Source: JAHBVH01 sp034432375 (GTDB lineage: Bacteria > Chloroflexota > Anaerolineae > Caldilineales > Caldilineaceae). Taken from it: DNA of 64,000 nucleotides. Position 1 is the stretch's first letter. The number at the start of each line of letters is the position of its first letter. Position numbers and translations under genes: made by a program. The stretch spans positions 1 through 64,000 of the forward strand of contig DAOUCA010000107.1 in the NCBI GenBank assembly GCA_034432375.1, given 5' to 3'. Shown piece by piece: positions 51,127 through 59,739 of the stretch. The notes below the pieces were generated by a model that did no database searches, was not told where the DNA came from, and saw only the letters and a list, made by a program, of their open reading frames with translations.

Positions 51127-52506
51127 TCAGTTACGCAAACTGTGGATCGGTGCGGGAATCCGCCCGCCAAAGCGGACAAAGCGCGCCGATTGGCCGCCGT
51201 TGTGTACTGGCATGATCGCACTTTCGCCAAAGAGACCGCCAAAGGCAACAAAGTCACCGGCTTCTTTCCCGGGCACCGGGATAATGCGCGCCGCTGTCGT
51301 TTTGTTGTTGATCATGCCAATCACCATCTCGTCGGCGATGATGGCGGCCAACGTCGTCGCGTCAACCGAACCAGGCACCGCGATCATATCGAGGCCGACC
51401 GAACAGACACTGGTCATTGCCTCTAGCTTTTCCAAGGTTAAATGACCCAGGCGCACAGCCTCGGCCAATTCATTATCTTCGCAGACGGGGATAAAGGCGC
51501 CACTCAAGCCGCCGACACTCTGGCTGGCAAACGCGCCCCCTTTTTTGACCGCGTCGTTGAGCAAGGCAACGATCGCCGTCGATCCAGGGGCACCAATTGC
51601 ATCGACCCCCAGAATTTTGAGGATTTCACCGACACTGTCGCCAACCGCGGGCGTTGGGGCGAGCGAGACATCGACCACGCCAAAAGGAATGCCGAGCGCT
51701 TCGGCCACCCGTTTGCCGATCAATTCGCCGGCGCGCGTGACGCGAAAGGAGGTTCGCTTAATTTCATCAGCCAGATCGTGTAACCCCAGATGCTTGCCAC
51801 CGGCATTGTCGAGTTTGCGCTGCAGGGCACGGGCTACGACGCCAGGGCCACTGACGCCAACATTGATCACCGCCTCTGGCTGCCCCAACCCATGCATGGC
51901 ACCGGCCATAAACGGGTTATCGCCCGGTTGGTTGGTGAAGATCACCAATTTGGCTGCGGCAAACCCACCCCGCTCCGCGCTCCGCTCGGCGAGTGCTTTC
52001 ACGGTGCGCCCCAATTCGGCGATGGCATCCATATTGATCCCATAGCGCGTCGAGCCGACATTGATCGAGGCGCAAACCTTACTGGTCACCGCGAGCGCCT
52101 CGGGCAGGGCATTGATCAGGGCCCGATCCGTTGGCGTGGCTCCCTGCTCGACATTGGCCGAAAAACCACCGACAAAGTCAATCCCAATCTCTGCCGCCAC
52201 CGCATCGAGGGCCTGGCAGACGGCCACCAACCCCCGCTCGTCAAAGCCGGCGCAGACATGGGCAATCGGGGTGATAGCCATGCGTTTGTTGACGACGGGA
52301 ATGCCATATCTTTCGGTGAGTGCGTTGCAGGTTGGCACGAGACCGGCCCCAAAGCGGCGCACCTTGGCCTGAATGCGTGCACAGGTATCATGCACACTGC
52401 TGCCGCGGCAATCGAGCAGATCGAGCCCAAGCGTCACAGCCCGCACGTCGAGCTTTTCCTTTTGGATCATGCCTACAGTTTCAAGAATTTGGTCGGAACG
52501 GATCAT
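51127..52506 (-). CDS. PFL-family (UPF0210) protein
   Basis: 459-aa protein of the UPF0210/PFL family (formate-lyase-like fold, function not established). It carries typical family sequence: DVRAVTLGLDLLDC, KRMAITPIAHVCAG, DFVGGFSANVEQGAT, SKVCASINVGSTRYGINMDA, VINVGVSGPGVVARAL, GAPGSTAIVALLNDAVKKGG and ITARIIPVPGK-like at the end. Family members are nearly always paired with a UPF0237 ACT protein. Here the upstream gene encodes tandem ACT domains, though it is longer. Start taken at ATG 52506, where the family begins; the frame stays open 28 codons back through the GGTAGATA repeat array. No Shine-Dalgarno precedes either start. Confidence 0.88.
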   Translation of the reverse strand: MIRSDQILETVGMIQKEKLDVRAVTLGLDLLDCRGSSVHDTCARIQAKVRRFGAGLVPTCNALTERYGIPVVNKRMAITPIAHVCAGFDERGLVAVCQALDAVAAEIGIDFVGGFSANVEQGATPTDRALINALPEALAVTSKVCASINVGSTRYGINMDAIAELGRTVKALAERSAERGGFAAAKLVIFTNQPGDNPFMAGAMHGLGQPEAVINVGVSGPGVVARALQRKLDNAGGKHLGLHDLADEIKRTSFRVTRAGELIGKRVAEALGIPFGVVDVSLAPTPAVGDSVGEILKILGVDAIGAPGSTAIVALLNDAVKKGGAFASQSVGGLSGAFIPVCEDNELAEAVRLGHLTLEKLEAMTSVCSVGLDMIAVPGSVDATTLAAIIADEMVIGMINNKTTAARIIPVPGKEAGDFVAFGGLFGESAIMPVHNGGQSARFVRFGGRIPAPIHSLRN

Positions 52507-52507
52507 A

Positions 52508-52621
52508 GGAGGTAGATAGGTAGGTAGGTAGATAGGTAGGTAAATCGGTAAATCGGTAAATCGGTATATCGGTAAATCGGTAGGTAACACCGATATACCG
52601 ATTTACCGATTTACCTACCGT
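52508..52621. repeat. GGTAGATAGG/AAATCGGT tandem array with inverted copy
   Basis: Tandem GGTAGGTAGATA units run into five AAATCGGT units, then the complementary ACCGATTT units, so the whole block folds into a long hairpin. It exactly fills the gap between the ACT-protein stop (52622) and the UPF0210 start. Confidence 0.92.
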
Positions 52622-53188
52622 CTACACCGGCATGTTAATTTCGTTGGTTGCAGCGAAAATATCGCTGTGTTGTAGGACAACTTGGATCCCACGTTCTGTG
52701 CTAAAGGTTTGTAACTGGCGCTGAATCGTATTGAGCGAAGCTGCCCGGCTCAGGTCGACTTGGAGCACCATCACGTATTCCCCTTCATTGACCAAGGTTG
52801 CCAGGTCGAGAATATTGATGGCATGATCGGCACAGAAGGTTGCTACCGCAGCGACAAAGCCAATCCGATCCGGGCCGGACGCTGTGAGCATGTAGACATT
52901 CTCTTGGTTTACCTTTTCTTCGACGGCAGATTCATTGGCGGGAAAGATCGTAAACTCAAGGGGGATCTTATCTTCCGTGTTGAGGGTGCGCAGCCGCCGC
53001 TTAATTTTTTCCCCACTGATGCCGTTGGGAAAGGTCGCCAACAGGATCATCGTGAAATAGCCCCGTAACACCGTTTGACTCAAGTCGGCGATGTTCCCAT
53101 TGAGGCTGCTGATCGAGCCGGCAACATCGCGTACAATCCCGACGCGATCGCGCGACATAATGGAGATGACAAATTGATTCTGGGTCAT
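52622..53188 (-). CDS. Tandem ACT-domain protein (GcvR-like)
   Basis: 188-aa protein with two ACT domains (about 5-80 and 98-180): FVISIMSRDRVGIVRDVAGSI and YMLTASGPDRIGFVAAVATF each begin with the amino-acid-binding DRxG loop. The layout resembles GcvR-type regulators and the ACT partner of PFL-family proteins. It probably senses an amino acid and controls the PFL protein or transcription; no DNA-binding domain is present. It lies 10 nt from the nitrilase gene upstream, so it is likely in one operon with it. Start ATG 53188; weak ribosome site. Confidence 0.85.
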   Translation of the reverse strand: MTQNQFVISIMSRDRVGIVRDVAGSISSLNGNIADLSQTVLRGYFTMILLATFPNGISGEKIKRRLRTLNTEDKIPLEFTIFPANESAVEEKVNQENVYMLTASGPDRIGFVAAVATFCADHAINILDLATLVNEGEYVMVLQVDLSRAASLNTIQRQLQTFSTERGIQVVLQHSDIFAATNEINMPV

Positions 53189-53198
53189 GGGTTTTGGG

Positions 53199-54134
53199 TC
53201 ATAGCTCTTTGGTTATGACAGTCACTGCATGCTGTTCGGCACGATTCACCGTCAACTGGAACAGGTCGGGGCGGGCATAGTGGCCCACGACATCCAAATC
53301 ATACTGCCCGCGCACAATCTCATCCAAATCCAGATCGGCGGTGAGAATGGTTGGCTGATCAAAGAGTGGGCCGGCGAGTAGCTGGCCCAGCGGCGTGATG
53401 ATGCAACTGCCCCCGCGAATCAATACCGTATCGGGGTCGTTGCCTTGGAATGGGTGATAATCGGCGGGGAAGTCACTGCGTTTGGCAAATTGGCAACTAG
53501 AAAGGACAAAGCAGCGCCCTTCCAACGCAATGTGACGCATGGTCGACAGCCACGTTTCCCGATCATCGACCGTTGGCGCGCAATAAAGCTGAATCCCTTG
53601 GGCGTACATCGCCAGGCGCAACTGTGGCATGTAATTCTCCCAACAGATGACCGCGCCGATCCGGCCCAGCGCTGTGGGCACGACGGTCAGCGTCGATCCA
53701 TCCCCAAAGCCCCAGATCAGCCGCTCCATCGCCGTGGGCATCGTTTTGCGATGTTTGCCCAGCAGTGTGCCGTCGTCGCCAAAGAAGAGCACCGTGCAGT
53801 AGAGGGTGCCGCGGTCGCGTTCAATGACGCCAATGACCAGATGGAGTTGATAGCGGCGCGCCAACTCGCCCAGCGCTTGGGTGTGAACGCCGGGTACATC
53901 GATGGCCCCGGCATGGTAGCGCTGAAATTCCTGGCGACCTTCCGGTAGGCGCATTCCCACGCGCGCACCAAAGTCCACCCCTTTGGGATAGCCGCCAACA
54001 AAGGCTTCGGGGAAGAGAGCGAGTTGCGCGCCTTCGGCTGCGGCTTGGGCAATCAGCGTTTCCACTTTGGCAATAGTAGCGACCGGATCAAACGCCACCG
54101 GGGCATCTTGCATAACCGCAACACGAATTGACAT
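53199..54134 (-). CDS. Nitrilase (C-N hydrolase family)
   Basis: 311-aa cytoplasmic enzyme that hydrolyses nitriles to acids and ammonia. The catalytic triad is clear: Glu in FPEAFVGGYP, Lys in KHRKTMPTAMERLIWG, Cys in CWENYMP. The CWENYMP motif and the following LYCAPTVDDRETWLSTMRH segment are those of true nitrilases rather than amidases or carbamoylases. Aromatic or aliphatic preference cannot be told. Start ATG 54134 with AAGGAA about 8 nt upstream. Neighbours on the same strand act on amide and ester bonds (deacylase 10 nt upstream, creatininase, ceramidase-like), which suggests use of nitrogenous organic compounds. Confidence 0.92.
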   Translation of the reverse strand: MSIRVAVMQDAPVAFDPVATIAKVETLIAQAAAEGAQLALFPEAFVGGYPKGVDFGARVGMRLPEGRQEFQRYHAGAIDVPGVHTQALGELARRYQLHLVIGVIERDRGTLYCTVLFFGDDGTLLGKHRKTMPTAMERLIWGFGDGSTLTVVPTALGRIGAVICWENYMPQLRLAMYAQGIQLYCAPTVDDRETWLSTMRHIALEGRCFVLSSCQFAKRSDFPADYHPFQGNDPDTVLIRGGSCIITPLGQLLAGPLFDQPTILTADLDLDEIVRGQYDLDVVGHYARPDLFQLTVNRAEQHAVTVITKEL

Positions 54135-54144
54135 GGTAAGTTCC

Positions 54145-55089
54145 TTAGCCTAAATAGACAACCCGATCGCCAGGATCGAGGAGGGCGTTGTGCGCCAGTG
54201 CGGCCACCAGGCCGGCACGTTCGGCCTTGACTTCGGCTACGACCGCGCCCAACTCATCGTACAGGGCACCGATGCTCGTCCCCTGTTGTACCCGCTCACC
54301 CAACGCGACGGCTGCAACGAAAAGCCCTCCCACTGGTACTTCTTGATAGCTACCAGCAATCGGCGGACGTTTATCTAATTCTGACACAGCTTGTGCTGAA
54401 TCGGCAAAGGTGGCGATCAGCCGCGTAGCGCCGGCGCGATAGGCCGCAATTCCCTGATTATCCAGACCAGCCCCACCGCCCCATTCGGCTCCAATCGCCA
54501 CCTTCCCCGCGCGGTGCGCCTCACAGGAGAGCACGCCCGCCCGATCCGGGATCAGCCAAGGGTGGAGCGTGGGGTGAAAAGCGCGGGCGAGTTGCTCAGC
54601 GCGCACATCGCCCGCGTACCAACCAACCATCGGCAAGTGAACCAATTTTGCCCCGCCGCTGTGCAGGTCGACGAGCAGATCACACGGTTCGACAAAGGTG
54701 GCGAAGATGTGGTGGGCAAGGCGATAGCTGAGGCTAGGTTGCCCTTCTGAGTCTTCCAGGCCAGTTGTGCCGGGAAAGGTGCGGTTTAGATCGATGCCAT
54801 CCAGTGGCGAGGTGCGGGACCGCGCGTGGTAGGCCGCAACGTTCACAATCGGCAGACCGATCAGATGACCGCGTACCTGCTTCAGATCCAATCCGTTAAA
54901 AAGCTGTTGGATTGCCGCCGGCCCTTCATATTCATCGCCGTGGACAGCGCCAGTCAGCAAAATGGTTGGCCCGTCGTGGGCACCCCGGGCCGCCAGGACC
55001 GGCAAAGGGGATAACGTTGGATCCGGTGCAGACCACCAACCACGCCAGCTTTCCTGTGGGGCTAAGGTTTCCCAGGGCTTACTGCTCAT
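54145..55089 (-). CDS. AstE/AspA-family zinc deacylase (M14-like)
   Basis: 314-aa zinc amidohydrolase of the succinylglutamate desuccinylase/aspartoacylase family. Zn ligands are His and Glu in GAVHGDEYEG and His in LLVDLHSGG; DLNRTFPG is the substrate arginine loop. A C-terminal beta domain (PVGGLFVAAVALGERVQQGT) resembles a biotinyl/lipoyl-like barrel, as in the DoeB-like subgroup that deacetylates diaminobutyrate in ectoine breakdown. The substrate is probably an N-acyl amino acid. It overlaps the end of the upstream creatininase-like gene by 11 nt (start ATG 55089), so the two are translationally linked. Confidence 0.88.
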   Translation of the reverse strand: MSSKPWETLAPQESWRGWWSAPDPTLSPLPVLAARGAHDGPTILLTGAVHGDEYEGPAAIQQLFNGLDLKQVRGHLIGLPIVNVAAYHARSRTSPLDGIDLNRTFPGTTGLEDSEGQPSLSYRLAHHIFATFVEPCDLLVDLHSGGAKLVHLPMVGWYAGDVRAEQLARAFHPTLHPWLIPDRAGVLSCEAHRAGKVAIGAEWGGGAGLDNQGIAAYRAGATRLIATFADSAQAVSELDKRPPIAGSYQEVPVGGLFVAAVALGERVQQGTSIGALYDELGAVVAEVKAERAGLVAALAHNALLDPGDRVVYLG

Positions 55090-55939
55090 AGTAGGGGTTC
55101 TCGTCGTTGCCGCGCGCGGTGTAGTCGCGTCGAGGCAGGGTCGGTAGCGCTTTGAACTCTGCGCAGAATTGAATCAGATTGGTCACTTCCTCCTCTGCAT
55201 AGCGCGCACCTTTTTCGATGGACGCCGTGCGTGGATCGCCTTCGACGCCGGAACCATGCGAGACACGTGACCAATCATCGGTAAAGGCGACCGGCCCATC
55301 ACCGGCCATCAGATCGGCCCAGGTGTAGCTCGTGCGCTGCGCCATCACATCGGGGACGGCAAGCTCCATCTTCACAGCCGCGGGATCGAGGAAGAGGTAC
55401 CAGGATGTCTCATATTCACAGGCGTGCGCCATGCCGCCGACCCCGGTTTCGCGGATCTCGGCGGCGAGATCGCGGGCCAGGTTCCAGTGGCTGATGGCGG
55501 CGGCCAATGCATCGCTGTTCTCGTTGACAATCCGCCGTGCGATCAGCGCGCAGGGCATGGCATTGGAGCCGTGGCCATTGATCAGTACGATGCGCGTGTG
55601 GCCTTGACGCACAAAGCTGTTGCAGACATCAAAGACGTAGTTGATGAAGTGTTCAATCGCCACGGTGATCGTGCCGGGGAAGCCCATGTTATGCTCGTTG
55701 AAGCCGTAGTGAATTGGCGGCGCGCTGACGATTAGGTCGGGGCGGCGGTTGGCGGCCTCATTGCAGAGCCAGACCACGATGCGGTTGTCGACATCGATTG
55801 GCAGATGGGGGCCATGTTGCTCGATCGCGCCAATCGGTAGCAGGACGACGCGCCCGCCATCCTGTGCGGCCCGGCGTGCTTCCGGCCAGGTCATCTGTTC
55901 GAGTAGGGGGTGTAACGTCGTGTCATGGGGTGTTGTCAT
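55079..55939 (-). CDS. Creatininase-family amidohydrolase
   Basis: 286-aa metal-dependent amidohydrolase (creatininase/mycofactocin-MftE family). Metal ligands: Glu and His in GAIEQHGPHLPIDVD, Asp within the same segment, His in LINGHGSNAM and Glu in HACEYETSWY. Substrates in the family include creatinine, formamides and small peptides; no mycofactocin genes are near. The frame is open 54 codons upstream, but the family start fits ATG 55939. Its 3' end overlaps the deacylase start. The ceramidase-like gene is 59 nt upstream on the same strand. Confidence 0.88.
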   Translation of the reverse strand: MTTPHDTTLHPLLEQMTWPEARRAAQDGGRVVLLPIGAIEQHGPHLPIDVDNRIVVWLCNEAANRRPDLIVSAPPIHYGFNEHNMGFPGTITVAIEHFINYVFDVCNSFVRQGHTRIVLINGHGSNAMPCALIARRIVNENSDALAAAISHWNLARDLAAEIRETGVGGMAHACEYETSWYLFLDPAAVKMELAVPDVMAQRTSYTWADLMAGDGPVAFTDDWSRVSHGSGVEGDPRTASIEKGARYAEEEVTNLIQFCAEFKALPTLPRRDYTARGNDENPYYEQ

Positions 55940-55998
55940 GGGTGATCCAAATAGAAATGATAGATTAAATAAAGGCCAGCCAGTCGCGGGCAAGAATT

Positions 55999-57294
55999 TC
56001 AATCCTTGCCCGCGTCTGCGGCATGTTGCTGCAAGATCGGCAGGATGGCCTCCCGCACGCGTGGCTGGAATTGCTTGCTCAAGCCCAGGGAGACAGCCCA
56101 CCGGACCTCGTAACCTCCTTCGGGGAAATCGCCTGGTTCCGGCAGGTAGAGCAGAAAGCCATTGGTGTAGGTGACCAATGCCGGCGTGTGGTAACCAAGT
56201 GCGCGCAATCTGATTTTGAGATCAATTGCCGTTTCGGTAAAGACTTCGGCCGGTTGGGTGACCAACATCAGGTCACCGATCTGTAACAGCATAATTTCGG
56301 CTGGAATGTTGCTGGGATCGGTTACAATTGGCTGTTCGGTCAGCAGCGGGGCAGCGGGCTTGACGGGGTGTTCGTCGGGATCGGCTGCGGCATTCACCGT
56401 CACCTGCTGCGACCACAGCGGCGCGCTTGGCGTGGTCACGATCCGTTTGGCGATATAGGCCGCTTCTTCAGCAAAGGCGTCCCCCAACTCCGCGACCTCC
56501 GTAAAGGTACCCCCCTTGCGGTCGCCAATGCTCCACTGATTGGGATCATCGGCCTGCCCATAGTACGCGCTCACCTCGCCAATGGCGCGGATGGTGACAT
56601 CGTTGCGCAGTTGCTTGTGCACGCCAGCGACGAGTGGGTTGATGTTGCCCGAGCCGCCTTGGGTAAAGAGACAGGTTGCGCCATTGCCCAGGGTTGTTTC
56701 GAGTTTGGTCATCGCATAGCCGGGCCAGTCGCCGCTTAATTGATAGTTATCATAGCCCAAGACCACCGAATGACAGGCGAAGTTGCACCAGAGACCCAAG
56801 ATGTTGCCTGCGGTGTCGTCAACTCGCAACACCGTCACGCCAGGGTCGACGGGGCGGTCGAGCCAGCGGCGGTTGATCGAGTAGCCATAGAGAAAGCCAG
56901 CCCCGCTGCCGATCTGCGCCGGCTGCCGGGCGTTAAAGGCCGCGCTCACTGCATCCGCAATGATTTCTGGCAGTGGCCGCTCCCAATTGTCGGGGTGGCG
57001 ATCATGGGGACCAGCATGGGTATGGGTCGTTGAGATGAGCAGATGGGCACCGGGGATCCCCGTCTGTGCAGTGACAGCCTGCCGGATCGCAGTTACACTC
57101 GGTTCGGAGAGATAGCAGAGATCGGCCGAGAGCAAGCCCCAGCAGCCGGACTCATTCTCGAGCACCAGGGCTCGCGCTTGGAGCGGGTCATGCACTGCGG
57201 TTGCCCCTTGCTCCCGTCCGCCATAGCCGACTAATTTACAACCCAATTTCGGGGTAATATCCACCCGGCCAAAGCCGGCAAGCAATGTTGCCAT
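55999..57294 (-). CDS. Neutral/alkaline ceramidase-like protein
   Basis: 431-aa protein of the neutral ceramidase N-terminal-domain family: VDITPKLGCKLVGYGGRE, LLSADLCYLS, STTHTHAGPHD (zinc His pair), NFACHSVVLG (His) and LFTQGGSGNINPLV, where the family nucleophile Ser sits in the GGSGNINP segment. It lacks the C-terminal Ig-like domain and signal peptide of secreted ceramidases, so it is probably a cytoplasmic amidase acting on a lipid-like or small amide. Bacterial members are common beside sugar and amide catabolic genes. Start ATG 57294; weak ribosome site (GAAGA). Confidence 0.85.
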   Translation of the reverse strand: MATLLAGFGRVDITPKLGCKLVGYGGREQGATAVHDPLQARALVLENESGCWGLLSADLCYLSEPSVTAIRQAVTAQTGIPGAHLLISTTHTHAGPHDRHPDNWERPLPEIIADAVSAAFNARQPAQIGSGAGFLYGYSINRRWLDRPVDPGVTVLRVDDTAGNILGLWCNFACHSVVLGYDNYQLSGDWPGYAMTKLETTLGNGATCLFTQGGSGNINPLVAGVHKQLRNDVTIRAIGEVSAYYGQADDPNQWSIGDRKGGTFTEVAELGDAFAEEAAYIAKRIVTTPSAPLWSQQVTVNAAADPDEHPVKPAAPLLTEQPIVTDPSNIPAEIMLLQIGDLMLVTQPAEVFTETAIDLKIRLRALGYHTPALVTYTNGFLLYLPEPGDFPEGGYEVRWAVSLGLSKQFQPRVREAILPILQQHAADAGKD

Positions 57295-57304
57295 ACAGTC
57301 TTCA

Positions 57305-57355
57305 TTATCCTTTCATTCCCGAGAGCACAACGCCCTGGATAAAATATTTTTGAAC
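57305..57355 (-). pseudogene. Relic C-terminus of a sugar ABC permease
   Basis: On the minus strand, 17 codons before a TAA stop read V-QKYFIQGVVLSGMKG. This is the characteristic end of MalG/UgpE-type carbohydrate permeases (family ends such as QRYFVQGLTAGAVKG). It is cut off by a stop two codons upstream. It sits 11 nt before the ceramidase-like gene and just after the DegT stop, so a permease gene was probably deleted here. Confidence 0.6.
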
Positions 57356-57361
57356 CCGCTA

Positions 57362-58621
57362 CTACGTATTGTTCTCCGCCCATGCCGCCAATTCATCGCG
57401 GTGCTCATACAGTTTGGCGCAGCCATCGACAACCTTCTGCACGATATCCGGTTCGGCCAGCAGCGTCGGGTGGTTGAGAACGACCGATTCCTGCTCGTAG
57501 GCACGGGTGGCAAAGGGGGTGACAAAGCGCTTGGGATCGATGGCGGCCAGGTACTCATCGCTCAAGTGATAGCGCTTTTTGGTGTGAGGCTGGTAGAGGG
57601 GGGAATTGTTGAGGGGATGGTAGACACTGCCGACGCTGGTGCCCAACTCGGCGGCGAGCGCCTTGCGAAAGGCCTGTACCGGTACTTCGTTAAAGGCTTC
57701 CGGCTCGTAGCGAAAGACATAGCCATAGATCGCTTGCCGGGTGATCTCTGGGCGGCGGTCAAGTGAGGCTAGGCCCGTAACCTGCTCAATGCCAGCATTG
57801 AGCGCGTGCAAACTCTGCTCGCGCCGCACCAACTGATCGGGCAAGCGCTCAAGTTGGGCACAGAGCACGGCGGCCTGCCATTCGGTCATGCGGGCGTTGC
57901 CCCCTTGCAGCGGCTGCCAGGTGGCCGGGTCGGCATCTTTGTGCATGCGGCCACAATTGCGCAGCGCATAGAGCCGTTCGTGCAGCCGATCATCATTGGT
58001 GATGATGAAGCCCCCTTCGCCGGCATTCAACGTCTTTGAGGCCTGTAGGCTGAAACAGCCGATATCACCAAGGCTACCGACGCCTTGGCCATTCCAGGTT
58101 GAGCCGTGGCTGTGGGCACAATCTTCGATCACCGCCAACTTATGCTTGCGGGCAATGGCGACAATCGCGTCTAGATTGGCGATGTTGCAATAGAGATGGA
58201 CAGGAATAATGGCCCGCGTGTTGGATGTAATTGCTGCTTCAATCGCGGCTGGATCGATGGCATAGGTTTCCGGCTCGATATCGACTAGCACCGGCACGGC
58301 GTTGACATCGAGCACGGCCACCGCCGTCGCTTGCCAGGTATTGACGGGCAGAATCACCTCGTCACCGACGCCGACATCCAGTGCCTCCAGTGCGACCTGT
58401 AAGGCCATCGTACCGCTGTTGACGGCGATGCCGTGGCGCGCCGTGTGCAGATCGGCAAAACTACGCTGGAATTGGGCCTCCATCGGGCCATCGCCCGCCC
58501 ATTTACCGCTCGTCAAAACCTGCTGTAATAACTCTGCTTCCCGTTCCCCATAGATCGGCCACTTGGGCCAACCTTCATTCCAGACCGGTGCGCCACCGGT
58601 AATTGCTAATTGCGCCATCAT
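57362..58621 (-). CDS. DegT/DnrJ/EryC1/StrS-family PLP aminotransferase
   Basis: 419-aa aminotransferase. PLP contacts and the Schiff-base Lys are visible: VNSGTMALQVALEAL, PVNTWQATAVAVL, VIEDCAHSHGSTWNGQGVGSLGD and SLQASKTLNAGEGG (Lys of QASK). Family members aminate keto-sugars (for example AHBA or scyllo-inosose type), so it may make an amino sugar or aminocyclitol. Two adjacent ATGs (58621, 58618) follow GAGGTGAC; either could start. It is divergent from the DapA-type gene, 148 nt away. Downstream is the permease relic, then the hydrolase genes. Confidence 0.92.
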   Translation of the reverse strand: MMAQLAITGGAPVWNEGWPKWPIYGEREAELLQQVLTSGKWAGDGPMEAQFQRSFADLHTARHGIAVNSGTMALQVALEALDVGVGDEVILPVNTWQATAVAVLDVNAVPVLVDIEPETYAIDPAAIEAAITSNTRAIIPVHLYCNIANLDAIVAIARKHKLAVIEDCAHSHGSTWNGQGVGSLGDIGCFSLQASKTLNAGEGGFIITNDDRLHERLYALRNCGRMHKDADPATWQPLQGGNARMTEWQAAVLCAQLERLPDQLVRREQSLHALNAGIEQVTGLASLDRRPEITRQAIYGYVFRYEPEAFNEVPVQAFRKALAAELGTSVGSVYHPLNNSPLYQPHTKKRYHLSDEYLAAIDPKRFVTPFATRAYEQESVVLNHPTLLAEPDIVQKVVDGCAKLYEHRDELAAWAENNT

Positions 58622-58691
58622 GTCACCTCTTTCGCCCGTTTTGTGATTCCGGCTATAATGAGGTTCTATTTGCCCTTCATTTAGAGTCTAG

Positions 58692-58735
58692 CCGCAAATT
58701 CTCTGTTCCCGCTGGGCCACAACCGAATTTACGGA
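58692..58735. repeat. 42-bp dyad repeat, copy 2 (family E)
   Basis: CGCAAATTCTCTGTTCCCGC then TGGGCCACAACCGAATTTACGG; matches 47057-47100. It lies in the divergent promoter region between the DegT and DapA-type genes, so it may also affect expression there. Confidence 0.8.
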
Positions 58736-58769
58736 TAGATTCTTAGCCGAATTGATTGGAGAGATTGCT

Positions 58770-59681
58770 ATGTCATTAACGAACCGCGCCATCCGCGGCG
58801 TGCTTCCCGTTTTTCAAACACCCTACCACGCTGACTACACCATTGATTTTACCACGCTCGAACGGGAGATCCAATGGCTCTATGATCAGGGCGCGGACGG
58901 CATCGTGATGGGCATGGTTTCGGAGACGCTGCGCCTGTCGGGGGAAGAGCGCAAGGCATTGGCTGCGGCGGCCTGTCGCTTTGGTGGCGACCGTGGCGTC
59001 GTGATCATTAGCGCCGGTGCTGAATCGACGCATACTGCGGTTGATTATGCGCGCCATGCCGAAAGTGTTGGTGCCGATGGGGTCATGGTCATTCCGCCAG
59101 TCTCAGTCGCCGTGGGGGAAGAAGAGCTCTATCGCTACTATGCCACGATCATCGAAGCAATCAACATTCCGGTAGTGGTGCAGGATGCCAGCGGCTATGT
59201 GGGGCGGCCGATGTCGATTGCGATGCAAGCGGCGCTCTACAACGAGTATGGCGCGCGCGTTCTCTTTAAGCCAGAAGCCACCCCGATTGGGCCACGCCTC
59301 TCGGCGTTGCGTGATGCTACCGGTGGCAAAGCGCCTGTGCTTGAGGGAACGGGCGGGATTGCACTGGTCGACAGCTACCGGCGCGGCATCGTCGGCACCA
59401 TGCCCGGTGCTGATCTGATCGACGCCCTGGTCGCGCTCTGGCGTGCGTTGGAAGCCAATGACGAGCCGCGTATCTACGAGCTTTCGTTGCCACTCTCTTC
59501 ACTGATTGCGATCCAGACAAGTTTAGACTCTTTTCTGGCAGTGGAGAAATATCTGCTGGTGAAGCGCGGGATCTTTCAGAATGCGCTGGTGCGCGGGCCG
59601 GTTGGCTACCAACTGGACGAAGAAACACGGGCAGAGATTGATCGGCTTTTTGCCCAATTGCAGCAAAAAATTGGCAGTTGA
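58770..59681 (+). CDS. DapA/NanA-superfamily aldolase (dihydrodipicolinate synthase-like)
   Basis: 303-aa class I aldolase. VLPVFQTPYHADYTIDF opens the barrel. The dihydrodipicolinate-synthase-like GMVSETLRLSGEER stands where GTTGE-type sequence is usual. VQDASGYVG is near the Tyr position, and VLFKPEATPIG carries the Schiff-base Lys. The changed GMVSE motif means it is probably not lysine-biosynthetic DapA but a keto-acid lyase acting on a sugar acid. Start ATG 58770 with GGAGAG about 6 nt upstream. The XRE-cupin regulator follows, and the transporter operon lies beyond. Confidence 0.88.
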   Translation: MSLTNRAIRGVLPVFQTPYHADYTIDFTTLEREIQWLYDQGADGIVMGMVSETLRLSGEERKALAAAACRFGGDRGVVIISAGAESTHTAVDYARHAESVGADGVMVIPPVSVAVGEEELYRYYATIIEAINIPVVVQDASGYVGRPMSIAMQAALYNEYGARVLFKPEATPIGPRLSALRDATGGKAPVLEGTGGIALVDSYRRGIVGTMPGADLIDALVALWRALEANDEPRIYELSLPLSSLIAIQTSLDSFLAVEKYLLVKRGIFQNALVRGPVGYQLDEETRAEIDRLFAQLQQKIGS

Positions 59682-59708
59682 CAGGCCCTCGATAATCAGT
59701 TATCATCT

Positions 59709-59724
59709 GTTCAACCTTGTTGAA
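59709..59724. promoter_or_regulatory. Possible operator of the XRE-cupin regulator
   Basis: TTCAAC-CTT-GTTGAA is a perfect 6-bp-arm palindrome, with another half-site GTTGAAC at 59738. It lies immediately before the regulator's likely start, a usual place for autoregulation by XRE-cupin proteins. The assignment is inference. Confidence 0.35.
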
Positions 59725-59739
59725 TCAAATGAAACCCAG

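Noticed and set aside
59581..59739. N-terminal extension of the XRE-cupin protein
   Set aside because: The frame is open into the DapA-type gene, but the translated extension is an off-frame reading of that gene's end and lacks family similarity.
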